From Myrica gale (Eukaryota > Streptophyta > Magnoliopsida > Fagales > Myricaceae): 64,000 bases of DNA. This document shows, in pieces, positions 11,601 through 23,522 of this stretch. Every line of letters begins with the position of its first letter. Within the stretch, counting starts at the first letter, position 1. The stretch is from positions 2,852,001 to 2,916,000 of the forward strand of contig OZ005608.1 in NCBI GenBank assembly GCA_963930655.1. Direction: 5' to 3'. Below the pieces are notes generated by a model. That model did not search any database and was not told the origin of the DNA. It was given only the letters and a program-made list of their open reading frames with translations. The translations under genes and the position numbers were made by a program.

Positions 11601-14600
11601 GCCCACCATTAATTAATGCAGAAGAAGTGATAAGCAATATGCTTTAAGAGAGATGAGTACTAATTAAGCAGGTTGAGGTGAGACCTCAATGATAATTAGA
11701 TTTGGATAAAAAAAGTGCTCAGAAACATTTATTTGAGGGGATATGTTCGTCCGCTGACGTATTATAAAATGTAAATATATTTAATAAAATTTATAAAATA
11801 AATATTCAAAGTTTTATAAATTTATACACAAATACGAATATCTTTTACATGATCTTCAACAACTTTTTACAAAAATTTCAATACTTTTTTTTTAAAAAAA
11901 TATTTCAAATATTCTTCATATTTTTTCACATAAATCCAATATTTTTTATTAAATAATTACACAAAATCATCTATTTCTACACTTTTTTTACAAACTCCAA
12001 TAAAAAATTAAATATCTTTAAAAATTTCATCAACTTCTACACAAAAATCTACAAAACTCCAATCTACATAAATATTCACAATCCTATCAAAATATTAAAA
12101 ATCTTACAATTTTTTACAAAACGAACAGATGTTCACATCTCCTAAACGCCCCCAAAATTAGAGATTTTTTTTTTAAACTTACCCCTATTTTTTTACGTTG
12201 GCTCCAAAAAATTTAATATTATATTTTGGCCATCAAGACACCAAGACAAGCAAGCCGGAACTAAAAAATTTTAAGGCTGGATCACCTTGCTTAGCTTGGG
12301 GTGCAAAATTCCGCTGACCATTTTTGGGGTTGGAGAAGTCTTAATTAGTTCGCAAGCCATAGCTTTGATTAAGCATAATTGAAACAGGTAGCTAGCGGTA
12401 AATCAAGAGTTTTTGTGATCGGATGATTGCCACCTCGCTGGCTCTTGCATGATTCCATCGTTTAGGAATATGAATCTGTAGCAGATATCATTAAAAGTTA
12501 GACTCGAAATTACTATGTTTTACGTTTCTTTCCATAGCTGATCTCAAGTCATGATGTGAGATTTACCAACCTTCACTGTTGTTTCGTTTTTTTGCGGGAA
12601 ATGCGTTTCTATTTAAAAAAATAATTTAAAAACAATTATCCGTTTGCGTCCCAAAAATTGAGAAGATGGGTAACGGGTTCGTCTTTTTTTTTTTTGTATG
12701 GCTTAGGGATCAATTATATGGCTCTCTCTCTGTCCCCCAAAGTCGCATTCTCGATTTCGAGGCCCATCTCTAGTCGTACGCCCTTTCCCGAGCCCCATTG
12801 ACAAAGTTGGGCTTCTAATTTTCTTATGGAGTTAAGAGTCCATGGGCTTCTACTTTCTCGAGCCCCAAATTATTTTGTGTCGAAGATTTTTTGCTCCTCA
12901 CTACTCACTGCTATTAGTTGTTTCTTCATTTTTTCTGGTTCGTTTTCTGCTTGACAGTGTGAATTGAGACAAAATAATTTTATTTACAGCAACCCTATTT
13001 TATCCAAACCTATACGGTTAGACCCTCCCTCGTACAGAACAACCGACATTGTATCTTATCTTCTGTATCCTTTTCCCTAGCTAGCCCCCCACAAACAAAA
13101 GGTGTATCCGTCCTGTAATTAAAGGTCTGTAACAAAAAAAGGTGTTATCTCTGCTGTGTCTCCGGGAATCTTCGGCACGCATGCATGTGGATGTGTATTC
13201 AGATACTGATCCATAAGTACGTGTAAATCCAAATTTTGATTTCAAGTGGTTGAAGTCCAACTCGCATTTGGACGTGGAAAGTTTGGTCCCTTTCTCTGTG
13301 TTGTGCCGCACTGTTGATTCACATGTTGAATACAACCTAAGTAGTAGTCTCTCTCTCTTTCTCTCTCCCAGTTTTCAATGTGATCCCGTGAGGAAGTTCA
13401 CAATATTACCTTCACTTTAATTGATTCAAGTTCTTTAAGTAGGGTTTTGCTTATTTGTGGGGGTAAAGTTTTTGTCTGCTTCATACCATATATACTTGTT
13501 TTATAAGAAGCTGCAACTTGCATTAAGCATCTACATTATATAGCAGCTGGGAATCTTTTCGTGACGGAATCGAAGCAGGTGCAAAGGATCCCATTTCAAT
13601 AAATTACAAGAAAACGCCATTTATACTTCAATTCAAGTCAAACATATCTGCAAGACTGCAACTAATTAATTGGAGTTTGTTAGAATGGATCGTAGTCCCA
13701 CGCATGCAGGCACACACCCACCGATCCCCGTGACATATATACAATTTGCTCTATATTCCACTGGCTACGAACGTATATATATATATATCTTGTTAAGTCG
13801 CTCTCTCATGTTGAACTACTGTCGCCTTATTCTAAAATAGTTTATAATTATTCCAGGACTTCTTACTTTTTTGGCTGTTTTCGTTTCCCTCCCTCGGCCG
13901 ATCTTAGATCTGCAATTATGCATCAAAGGTGGTGGGCTTGGCCCAACGCCGCGATAGCCAATTGCCCAATGCCCGTTTTGGAAATTTATAAATTATATAG
14001 GAATTAATAGGAGAAGTACTATATTTGTTTAACTATAATTCCTACCAAAGACTCGTCATCATCACTTCCCTGATGCCTCTTAAGCTTGCTATTGCTAATC
14101 GAGTAACTGATCATATACTTCAACTGCTAAAGGATCGTTTAATTGTCAACGAGCGAGACGAATGGGTTTTAAGGTTGCCTTGGTTCAGTGCCTGTTCAGC
14201 TTGTCTCCATGTCATAATTGTGGTTAATTAGCCTTTTGCAGTATTGAGGTGCCTGATGCAATTTCATGAATAGCAGGCATGCTGCCTTGTACGTACCTAG
14301 CTAGCTACTATATGCAGATTATTCGGAGATCGATACGTGTATTATATATCTAAACTTGTTCAGGAATAATACAGTACTTATCCTCTCTTTCATCTCGCTC
14401 TAATTATTGGCTTGAATAAGGACGCTAGATCTTGACCATTTCTGAAAAGTGGAAATTTTTCTCATAAAATCGCAACTAATACAGAATTACGGATCAGTTT
14501 GAGGCCACAATATTACATTCAGAGTTGTTGTAATCTTAGGGTCAGCTAGCATTATTGAACACGTGCTAGAAAACGCCCAACAAACACGACAATGGGGAAA

Positions 14601-14646
14601 TTAAAAAAGGGAAAATCCACACAGATATCTCTAAAGAAGTGCGCGC
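8666..14646. other. Large AT-rich intergenic region
   Basis: About 6 kb without a supportable gene. It contains an A/T-rich patch at about 11735-12150 with recurrent TTTTTACAAA-like words and ends resembling the GGNTATGTTTG MITEs of this window, and a CT-rich microsatellite at about 13350-13370. The short open frames have no recognisable product. Confidence 0.45.
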
Positions 14647-15045
14647 CTAGGCACATAGGAAGTCAGAGGGGAGCTTCTTCCCACAAGTGTTGATAAGCAA
14701 GCTAAGTGAAACGGGGATGTCAATGTTGATGCCAAGAATGTTAGCTTTAATGGCAGTGCAAAGACAGACAGCAGCTTCAAGATCGACGAGCCCTCCGAGT
14801 AGTGAGCAGCATGGGGTATCTGGTGGGGTCCCAACTACTGCACCAATCGTTCCATTAAGCAACTTGGCACAGACTCCCAGCTTTAGGGCATCTCTGGGAC
14901 AGCTCTGCTGGGCAGGAACCGGGCTTCGCTTAGGATTTGGGTTTGGCTTAGGCGTAGGACAAAAGTAGCAACCACTTACAAGGGTGAAAAAGAGAAGGTT
15001 GATCGAAATGACTAGAGGAGCTGAGAAAGATCTCTTCGAATCCAT
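14647..15045 (-). CDS. Hybrid proline-rich protein (8-cysteine motif), copy 1
   Basis: Secreted cell-wall or membrane-associated protein of the HyPRP/pEARLI1/DC2.15 type, 132 residues, intronless. Order: signal peptide (about 1-25), a short Pro/Lys/Asn linker (CPTPKPNPNPKR), then the 8-cysteine lipid-transfer-like domain from Cys49. All eight cysteines are present: C49, C59 (LKLGVC), the CC pair in TPCCSLL, CLC in AVCLCTAI, the C in NTCGKK, and the final C of FLCA. The start MDSK matches the MASK/MGSK starts of its three paralogs in this window. A TATA box lies 93 bp upstream. Family members are linked to cell-wall plasticity, cold or defence responses; the specific role here is unknown. Confidence 0.9.
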   Translation of the reverse strand: MDSKRSFSAPLVISINLLFFTLVSGCYFCPTPKPNPNPKRSPVPAQQSCPRDALKLGVCAKLLNGTIGAVVGTPPDTPCCSLLGGLVDLEAAVCLCTAIKANILGINIDIPVSLSLLINTCGKKLPSDFLCA

Positions 15046-15137
15046 CTCTCAAACTCACTCCAAGTTCTAATGCGCCTCACTACTAATGATAGTGAGTTCG
15101 CTATGAGAGGGTAAACCGTACTAGCTCTGCGGTCTGG

Positions 15138-15145
15138 TATTTATA
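15138..15145 (-). promoter_or_regulatory. TATA box of HyPRP copy 1
   Basis: TATAAATA on the minus strand, 93 bp before the ATG at 15045. Confidence 0.6.
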
Positions 15146-15589
15146 GAGAGCAATGAGTTAGTACACTTGGTAATTTAGTTGAATATTCATGGCGAGTTTT
15201 GGACAACCGAAACAACGTACGCTAGCCGATATTCAAGCACTCAAAAACAAGAGATTTTTAAGCCCATAGTGTTTCTTTTAATGGTGAATATTATTCTTAA
15301 ACCTTCTGAATTACCAGGGACCTTTGCAATTTAACCTGTTAAGTATTTAGTTTCAGCACCTGATACACATGCAGGATGAAAACTTCAGTTGCAATATACA
15401 TTCTCTCCCGCCTTAAACTATAATGAACCAACTCTAGCAACTCCTGAAACGCACGTCTACATTATCTTCACTTAGCAATATTATCTCTTCTTTTACAAAG
15501 GCAATTTTGGGCATTTTCTGGTTCAGAAAAAAGGATAGTTTGGAAATTTTAAGTACTCCTGTGATCCACATAAAACTCGATTATTATTT

Positions 15590-16140
15590 TTCCTAATCAA
15601 AGACATTTTATTGAAAGCAAGAAAAATTACAGTTAAAACTTACTATAAAAATTGCCTCAAAGACTAGCAACAAGCCTAGGGATCGTAGCTCATAAGTGAG
15701 GACGCAAAGTCCTTGGTGAGTGAACGCAAGCTCACGAAAATGGGCAGCTATGCCTCGAAAGTCCATAGAGAGCAGGCATACTTGCAGTAATTTAGCCCGA
15801 AAATCCACGAACAATAACAACCACAACACAAGACGGTGACGGCTGCCTTTGGAAGAAGGAAAGATATAGCATCGATCTAACTTCCTGAAAAACTTTGGAT
15901 GCAATTAAGCTCCAGCTGTAAATACAGAAGATAAAAACACAGAAAATACACAACAAAAATAAATACATTGAAAATAAACCTAAACAAGTGGATAGACCAA
16001 ACAGGCGGAGATTTGACGAAGGCAGTAGATCGGGACAACAAGGCGAGGTGAAAACTAGCGGAAAGATGCTGACCTAGGACTTAGGAGAGGCTGGTGGCCT
16101 CGGAGATCTGTTGTTAAATTTTACTTTTGCTGAGGCTAGG
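15590..16140 (-). repeat. Retroposon-like fragment
   Basis: On the minus strand a mixed-composition stretch ends in CAATAAAATGTC (about 15605-15620) and A-rich DNA, the same layout as at 3.3 kb. No coding domain could be named, and the upper boundary is a guess from the change in base composition. Confidence 0.3.
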
Positions 16141-16894
16141 TTTGTTTTCCAAAATTTTACCCTTCTTAAAATTTTAACACAATATAATATATCTCTCTCA
16201 TCACATCATTACTTTTCACTATAATAAATATTAAAAATTATCTCTCTCTTCACTTTTCATCAAATCCAATACACTAAAATTTTAATCTCTCCAAAATTTT
16301 AGCACTCAAACACAACTTGAGTCTTATAAGACGCCGTAATACTTAGGACTTGCAGCCTATTTGGATCCTCACCGTGATAATTACCAGATCCGCATAGTTC
16401 TTTGCTATTTGGAGTTTTTCAAAAGTTTGCAAAGAATCAAATATCCTAGGTTTGTTTTAGATCTTAAAATTAAAATATTTTTAAAAACTTGTTATTTAAT
16501 TTTTTACTAATTTCAATACATTTTCGTCGATCTCAATATAGCATTATAATAATTTAAACTTAGGCAACAAATTTAAAATTTGGCCTCTACAATTTTAATA
16601 TAGCATTATAATAATGTTTTATATTTTTTTTTCTTAGTTCAACTTTGGGGAAGAATGGGGAAAGGGGAAATCCACGTTGGTTGTAAAGCGTAAAACAAAC
16701 AAGCAAACTTATAGCGGTCAACTCACACATCCTTCAAAAGGGCCTATCCTTTAATTAAATTAAATTTAATTTAATTTAATTTTTATATTAAATTAAAAAA
16801 ATTGGTAATATTACCTTTTTTTTATAAGTTGGTAATATTATCTAAAAGTACTCATTCAGTCATTCTTTTAACAATTTATTTTCCTAATTAGTCA
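16141..16894. other. AT-rich spacer
   Basis: AT-rich DNA with a TTTAAT-type short tandem run near 16752-16785. Nothing gene-like seen. Confidence 0.4.
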
Positions 16895-16903
16895 TTCTTT
16901 TAA

Positions 16904-17270
16904 GGGGAAAATACACTTTTCACCCACAAACTATCATATGTTTGACACTTTGTACCATAAACTACCAATTTTGATACATTACACCTTTAACTACCAGTTT
17001 TTGACACTTTGAACTCTTTTTCAAAATTTGAGACTAAAATGACAATAATTCTCTTGACACATTTTGTATATAGTAAAAATATTATTGTAAATTTATTAAT
17101 TTATCAAGTGTATTATTGTCAAATGGAGGGTGCAAAGTGTCAAAATTGGTAGTTTAGGGTGCAAAGTGTCTAACATTGATAGTTTGAGGGTGCAATGTCT
17201 TAAAGATGGTAGTTTGAGGTGCAAAATGTCAAACATATGGTAATTTGAGGGTGGAAAGTGTATTTTCCCC
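16904..17270. mobile_element. MITE with 9-bp target duplication, built of repeated units
   Basis: A 367-bp element with terminal inverted repeats beginning GGGGAAAATACACTTT, flanked by a perfect 9-bp duplication TTCTTTTAA (16895-16903 and 17271-17279). Both arms consist of degenerate units of about 30 bp of the form CACCC-AAACTACCA-TTTGACACTTTG, running in opposite directions and meeting in the middle. The 9-bp duplication fits Mutator-like elements. It is non-coding. Confidence 0.8.
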
Positions 17271-17279
17271 TTCTTTTAA

Positions 17280-18171
17280 TATTATATTTCTCACGTAGGC
17301 TATGGGGCTTTGCTTTGTTGGGGCCTTAGGCAGGCTCCTAAGCTTTCTTTAAGTGTTACACAGAAGAAATATTTATTTTTTAAAAATATTTTGAATGCAA
17401 AAAAATAAAATTTACAACTAAATATTTAAAATTTTAAAAAATCAATATTACATCTAATATATTTTTACACAAACTCTAATAATTTTTAAAAAATATACTA
17501 TCAAATTATTCTGCAAGTTTATCACCCAACAATTATACAAAAAATAATATAAATATTTACTCTGGATTAAAATTAGCAACTAAATGAGAAAAAAAATAAA
17601 ATCGAAAGAGATTTGAAGTTAAAGAGAAGAAATGAACATAAACCAAAAGAAAGTCAAAATAAAAGAAAGAAAAATTAAGTTAAAGTTGTCATATGTAAAG
17701 CCACAAAAGAAACTTGGTAGGTTAAGTGATTTCTTTTTGTTAACTTTTTCAAAGGTGAGACAAAATTAATAGGTTTTTTTTATAAAAAAAAAGTGAAATT
17801 GATAGAAATAAATAACAAAATAAAAACAAAAACCGCTATTTAGGTCATAAAATAAATTATATCTCTTGGTGAAATTTTAATTCTATTCGTATATATTGTT
17901 ATTTTAGATGATACTTTAATTCATTTATTATTTATTGTCATTTTAAAGAGTATGATTATTAAAGCATTAAATTTTTCTAATTCATTTTGAGGGAAAATGG
18001 TATTTAAATGGGAATGTATAGTATTTTTGGCATTGCAAAATATATTTTTTCAAAATATTTAAGGGGGAGGCAAAATGATATTTGAAGGTATAAAATTGGG
18101 TTAAGATAATATTTTTTTCATTATAAATGTTTTAAAGGAAAAATTGTTTTTTGTTTGGGGGGTGGGCGGTA
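17280..18171. other. AT-rich spacer
   Basis: Strongly AT-rich, with phrases such as AAATATTTAAGGGGGAGGC that may be remnants of another transposon. No gene seen. Confidence 0.35.
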
Positions 18172-20203
18172 GCCTCCTCATGCCCTTGTGCTATACACAA
18201 GTTGTAGATATGCTCATGTGGTAAACAAAGTCATTTTAATATCCCTTAGATAAACCTTAAATTCACAATATGTCCATCCGTCTATTTCTCGTTTGAAAAT
18301 CTAACAATAAGGGCTGATATGACAAAATTGAACACATCAGCACCAATAAGATGATGTCACATGTCCTTTGGACCTACGAATGCCAAGTCAGTTGCCCAAT
18401 CACCTGCCACATCACCCATTCTTGTCACATCACTAACATGTCAATTTTTTTTTAAAAAAAATCAACTCGGGATAAGCTAAACTGCGTTGTTCAGTTTATC
18501 CCCAATCCCTTTTCTCACCCCCAACGAAACACTTGGAGAAATTCGTAGCATTTTGAATTGTAAGCCAAAGCATGGCACCCCTATTTTTACTTTCAACCTT
18601 TCCATTCGTACTCCCCCTGTTTTTAGACCTCAAACCGATTCTTTAGACCTTAACATGCGGATTCTAAATTTCTTGAAAACTGCTTCTCAATAGTAGGCTC
18701 AACATTGCTTTGATGAGCAGAAGGCAGAGTTAAATTCAAATTGCTTAATATGTAAGATCAAAAGACAAAATCAACATGATTTTATACGCAGCGAAATTTA
18801 AACAGTAGGAGCGTTTACCTCCTGTCATTATGCTCAACACTTGAACAGAATCTCTACAGAACAATTCTGTCAAACTAAAACAAGAATTCTTAGAGAGAAA
18901 ATGGAAATTGAAGTTCTTCCAACCTATGGCTATGCCTCAAAGAGTGTGTCTTAGATGATATACACATGCCTCTATTTATGGGCTAGGTCAGATACCCTCA
19001 ATATGATACATATTATGATTTTTTTCCTTCCATCAAATAATATATCAAATCAGAATCAATCAAATTGCAATCTTTATCAATCACAATAGAATCAAATTGT
19101 AATAAGAATCAATTTGACACTGATTCTATAATATTATTGATTTACAACATAATCTTTACATATTAAAAGATTATTCTCATATGTCAACTTGGTCACTTAA
19201 AATGAAATATTCTAACATAATAACCTTATTCTCAGGCTTGGAAAAATTCGTAGATTGTGGATTTTGCTTCTGATAAATGGCATTGTCAGGATTACTGGGT
19301 TTTAATTTGTTCCAACAGAACCAGACACGTACAATTTTCCTTCTGAATTATAAGCACTAGCTGCGCCAAACAAAGCTTGTTTTCCCTCTGAGGTAGGCCC
19401 ATTAAAAACATGCCCCTTGGCAAGAGCAGGAGTCTTCATTTTTTCATCTTTTCTCTATTCAGCATTAGACTCACGCAAATTTGGAATTAAACCAAGTGGT
19501 TTTTGGCAGCAGTTCTGAAGCTACAGGAGTTAGAAGTGGCTCAGAGTCTCCAACCCAACCAAGACCGAATTTTACAACCAGCAGGTACTGCCAGCTCAAT
19601 TCTTTGGGAAGCAACTTTCCAAGCAACAGGTCCAAGAGTTGCAGCAAAACGAGCAAGGCTCCTGGCATTTGAATTGAACTCTCTGCCTTCTTCCCATCAA
19701 AGCAATGTTGAGCCTATTGCTGAGAAGCAGTTTTCAAGAAATTTAGAATCGACAGATTCAAGGTTTAAAAAAACAGGGAGAGTACGAATGAAAAGGTTGG
19801 AAGGAAAAACAGTGTGTTGTGCTTTGGCTTACAATTCAAAATGCTATGAGTTTCTCTAGGTGTTTCGTTGGGGGAAGAGGCTAGTGACATTTAGCTTATC
19901 CCGAGTTTATTTTTTTAATTTAAATCTGACGTGTTAGTGACATGTCAAGAATGGGTGACGTGGCAGGTGATTGAGTAATTGACTTGGCATTCGTGGCCTA
20001 AAGAACACATGACATTATCTTATTGGTGCTGATATGTTCAATTTTGCCACGTCAGCCCTTACCTTTAGACTTTCAAACGGAAACTGGACGGAGGGGCATA
20101 TTGTGAATTCAAGGTTTATCTCAAGAGTATTAAAATAATTTTGTTTACCACATGAGTATTCTGCAACTCACATATACCATATAGGGGCATGAGGTGCATT
20201 TAA
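18172..20203. mobile_element. Long-TIR Mutator-like element carrying a gene fragment
   Basis: About 2 kb with inverted arms of roughly 550 bp each (about 18172-18725 and 19680-20203). The left words CCTCATGCCC, AACGAAACACTTGGAGAAAT and CAACATTGCTTTGATG recur as reverse complements in the right arm. The arms share subterminal sequence with the 7.17-7.79 kb element (for example TTCACAATATGTCC.., CACATCAGCACCAATAA versus CACGTCAGCACCAATCA), so the two are one family. The ends are blurred and no clean target duplication was found. The middle holds a reverse-oriented piece of a bromodomain-protein gene, so this is best described as Pack-MULE-like. Confidence 0.7.
19301..19670 (-). pseudogene. Captured fragment of a bromodomain-protein gene
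   Basis: Inside the long-TIR element, the minus strand encodes SLARFAATLGPVAWKVASQR followed, after a one-base frame change, by KFGLGWVGDSEPLLTPV. Further on is GHVFNGPTSEGKQALFGAAS and a stop after SVGTN. This order (SLARFA..LGPVAWK..ASQRIE, KFG.GWVGE, then GPT.EGK..LFG.AS) is the part C-terminal to the bromodomain in plant BRD7/BRD9-like bromodomain proteins. The bromodomain itself is absent, the frame is broken and a stop lies between the segments, so no product is expected. The family match is from memory of the conserved words. Confidence 0.75.
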
Positions 20204-20339
20204 GCCTATAAAATATTTTAAAAACCTCAGTGTCAAGGTTCCTTATGATTAAGCCAAAAAATATTTAATTCCAATTTGAAGTGGACTCAACTTTGTTGTT
20301 TTCTGTACTACACATTATGCCTTAATCCATAGAATAAGA

Positions 20340-21310
20340 TATACTTCATCTTTTTTAATCAAAAAAATTCATTTATTAATAATCAAGGAAGTTCAAAAAC
20401 TTCAGTTACACGCTCTAATGGGCTAGTCAGACCCTTTGTAGATACGGCGAGTCAACGAGCAGGGGTCCAAAAGGCTATACACAAGCCACAAGGAGTACAG
20501 AGCCCACAAAGCGCAACAAGCTGAAATGACAACCAAAAGAGAAAGGTAGACGACGAAGGGAAGCAGTAGAGCTAACGGAAGACGGAGAAGAATCAGCTAA
20601 GAGGGAAAATCGCCAAGCAAGTGAAATGCACACACTCGTCGGGGGACACACGTGGGCCCCCATGTGTTGGCTGGTTGGTGTCAGGTGGAGCAAAGACCAA
20701 CCTCACGACGTGTGCTTGCCAAAAACCACCACCAGAGCTCATGCGAGTGGGACCTCGTGCATAGTCGGTTTGGCTCTGGGCTGAGACAAACGTAGGCGCC
20801 TATTGATGTCGAAGTTGTCCATGTCAGTCATGGCTGTTGGAGACCTCTAAAAGGAGTCAAGATCTATGTTGAACTTTGTCGGAGAAAAACCCCAACAAGG
20901 AGTCAAGAAGAGGAGTTTATTGGAGAGCTCGACCACCAGAAAGTATATCAAAGAGGAGGAGGGAGGTGGGAGAGCCCGGAGCCAGAGCCACCTGCCGCCA
21001 AAAAAGGATGTCAGAGAGGAAGAGGATTCTAGAGAGAAAGAAGAGCTTCTCTCTCTAGAAAGAGGGGTTGATGCGAGCACACTAGAACCAGAACAACTAT
21101 AGATCCAAGCAAACTAGGCTGCAAAATAAAACTAGTGGAACCTACATGGATCAAGATACCACAAATGCTACATGCCTTTTAGAGAGGGGTTGATGAAAGC
21201 ACACTAGGACCAGAACATCTATAGATCTAAGCAAACTAGGCTACAAAATAAGACTAGCGGAACCCACATGGATCGAGATACCATAAATGCTACATGTCCG
21301 ACAGAGAGAG
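20340..21310. repeat. Retroposon-like region with a tandem duplication
   Basis: Begins on the plus strand with T-rich DNA and an antisense AATAAA-like signal (20366-20385), followed by nearly 1 kb of mixed composition with a Glu/Arg-rich open frame at 20866-21102. It ends in two copies of a 120-bp unit (21061-21180 and 21183-21301, starting AGAGGGGTTGATG). It resembles a truncated LINE or other retroposon in antisense, but no reverse-transcriptase motif is visible. Confidence 0.3.
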
Positions 21311-23429
21311 TGAGTGACAAGATATGGTAGACCGTAGACGCGTGAACAGCTACCATAATCATTTGTTTACTTATATGTATAGAATACAGCTTAAAGCGTG
21401 CTAAATCAATAACCAGAGGAAAGCTGTAGTACTCCACTATGCAGTTGCTTCACTTCAACAAGGGAGTTAAATTTTGAATGGTCTGTGATAAATTTGGAAA
21501 AAGTCTTCGTACTCGTGAGCTAGAGATTACGTAAGTTTGCCAAGGCAATCAAAGTCGGAGGTAATCATTAATGGTCCCTAAATTTTTAAGTTCCGTGGAA
21601 GCAATCAAATTAACTTGCCGCCCTACGAATCAAGACGAAGGATCTCTAAAAGTACCCCCCGTTATTAATTCCTGACAACTTCAGATTAATATTGATGCAA
21701 TTTGTTTCTGCACCAAGCAAGACATCTAAGTGTCGTATTAAAAAGATATGGTCATTTTAATATAAGATATAGCTATGTGAATTAATGCATTAGTTTTGTG
21801 TTACAGTAGGATTAAAGATGGCTCCACACAAAGTGTGAATAGATGAAAAAAAATAACATATATAGTCCAGACGAATAGAAAAAAAAAAACAAAAATAGTC
21901 CAGACATTGTTTGGCAGGCAAATGCGACCAGACAAAGAATTTCATATAAGGCTACCACTGGAGCCCATAATAAAGGCTGCCCGTGATCCTACCCTCCAGC
22001 ACTAACTTCTGCATAGCTATAGAACATGCCATGATTAAAGCGTAATAAAAATAGAGGCCAGAAGAAGAAAGTAATTAAATTCATCACTTATTACGGCCTC
22101 TTAGCTAATTTAGATACTGGACAAAGCAAGAAATAAATGTAAACTTTTTAATAGGGGAGCTACGTGAGATATTATTGATATTTGCTTTCAAAGGATAAGT
22201 CTTTTGACGGTTGGAATGTACGTGAACCTCTATCAGTTTGCTTGTTCGTCTCTTTTGCTGTGTGGTTAGTTTTTCCTTCCCTACTTACCTAAAAAAACTA
22301 AAAGTGAAAATCAATCTACCATTTCTTGAATTTTTTTCCACCTTGATATAATTATCAAATCTTCAGGGAATTTTCAGTTCAGTTTAGTCCTACAGGTTCC
22401 TGCTTTTGTAGATTATTTCTTTTGATAACAAGAGGAAATCTTGTATACATAGCCCGTGGTAGCGGTTCAAGCTTGCTAAGGCATCCTCTAATAGGCACTT
22501 CACTCATCTTTGGTGCCAAGTGAATTGTTGATTGTGTATATGGAGACTCGAGTCAGGGCCAGTTCAGATCCCTTTTCAGGACGAATATCATGGAAGTTTA
22601 TCTGATTTTAGATTGAGATTATATGAATTGTTATTCCGTACAGTATAGATTGGAAGTTAAAGTGAAATAGTTAAAAGAGACTCGAGAGAAAGAGATATAT
22701 ATCAGACCGAGAGACAGATTGTGAATGGACATTCAAGCTGCAGAACAGACTTCTACACTCCTTGGCAGTACATATGATTTAGCCTGATTTGAAAGGAACC
22801 GTTAGAAGAAAATGGCTTTCTTTAGAAGGAAGTGGAAATGATCCAGCGTCGCTCGAGTTCTCCATCAAGCTGATATGCAGTCATGGTATGGTTAATATAG
22901 GATAAATTAACTGACTGACTACCAGAACATGAGACTATACATTGGACTAACCTTTATCTCAGGAGCAGGACGGCCGGAGCACCACAAATCCAGTTGATTT
23001 TTTTTTAGGCCAAAAAATTAAATTTTACCACAATTTTTATATTTATTTACTTTTAGTAGTTTAGCTCCTCAAATTACATTTTACTGAAGTTAGTCCCTTA
23101 TATCCATAATCCTAAATTTGTCCTTGCTCCCCTAGAGGTTAAAATTCAAGCATCTATTCATTCTGTACATGAGGATGCGCAAGAAAGAAATATCGAGGGA
23201 TCAAATAAGTGCAAACTTGCTGGATGGATCCACAGAAATTGATGCTAGGGCAAGGCCGCATGAACATGTCAACTTGTCAATCCCACCTCACTAGAATCCA
23301 AGAGTTTGCCAAAATTTGCTTGCTTTGCCAGCTGAAATACCAAGATGATACATGGGTGTTTGTGCTTATTTTATGATGTATCAATTATGTTCTGATAACA
23401 ACAAATCAAACACTCGCCTCCTCGAGGAC
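21311..23429. other. Intergenic region upstream of HyPRP copy 2
   Basis: About 2.1 kb of ordinary AT-rich spacer. No gene, RNA or mobile-element ends could be supported. Confidence 0.4.
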
Positions 23430-23437
23430 TATAAAAA
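23430..23437 (+). promoter_or_regulatory. TATA box of HyPRP copy 2
   Basis: TATAAAAA located 93 bp before the ATG at 23523, in the position expected for a short leader. Confidence 0.6.
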
Positions 23438-23522
23438 CCCTCTCCCTCACTTCAAGTCCTCTATAACCTTACAGCACTTCTTAACTTTTCTAGCATCTAC
23501 TATTCCCTCTAGGGTTTGGGAG

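Noticed and set aside
16904-17270. CRISPR-like reading of the 30-bp units
   Set aside because: Units are degenerate, directly abutting without spacers, inverted at the centre and flanked by a target duplication in plant nuclear DNA.
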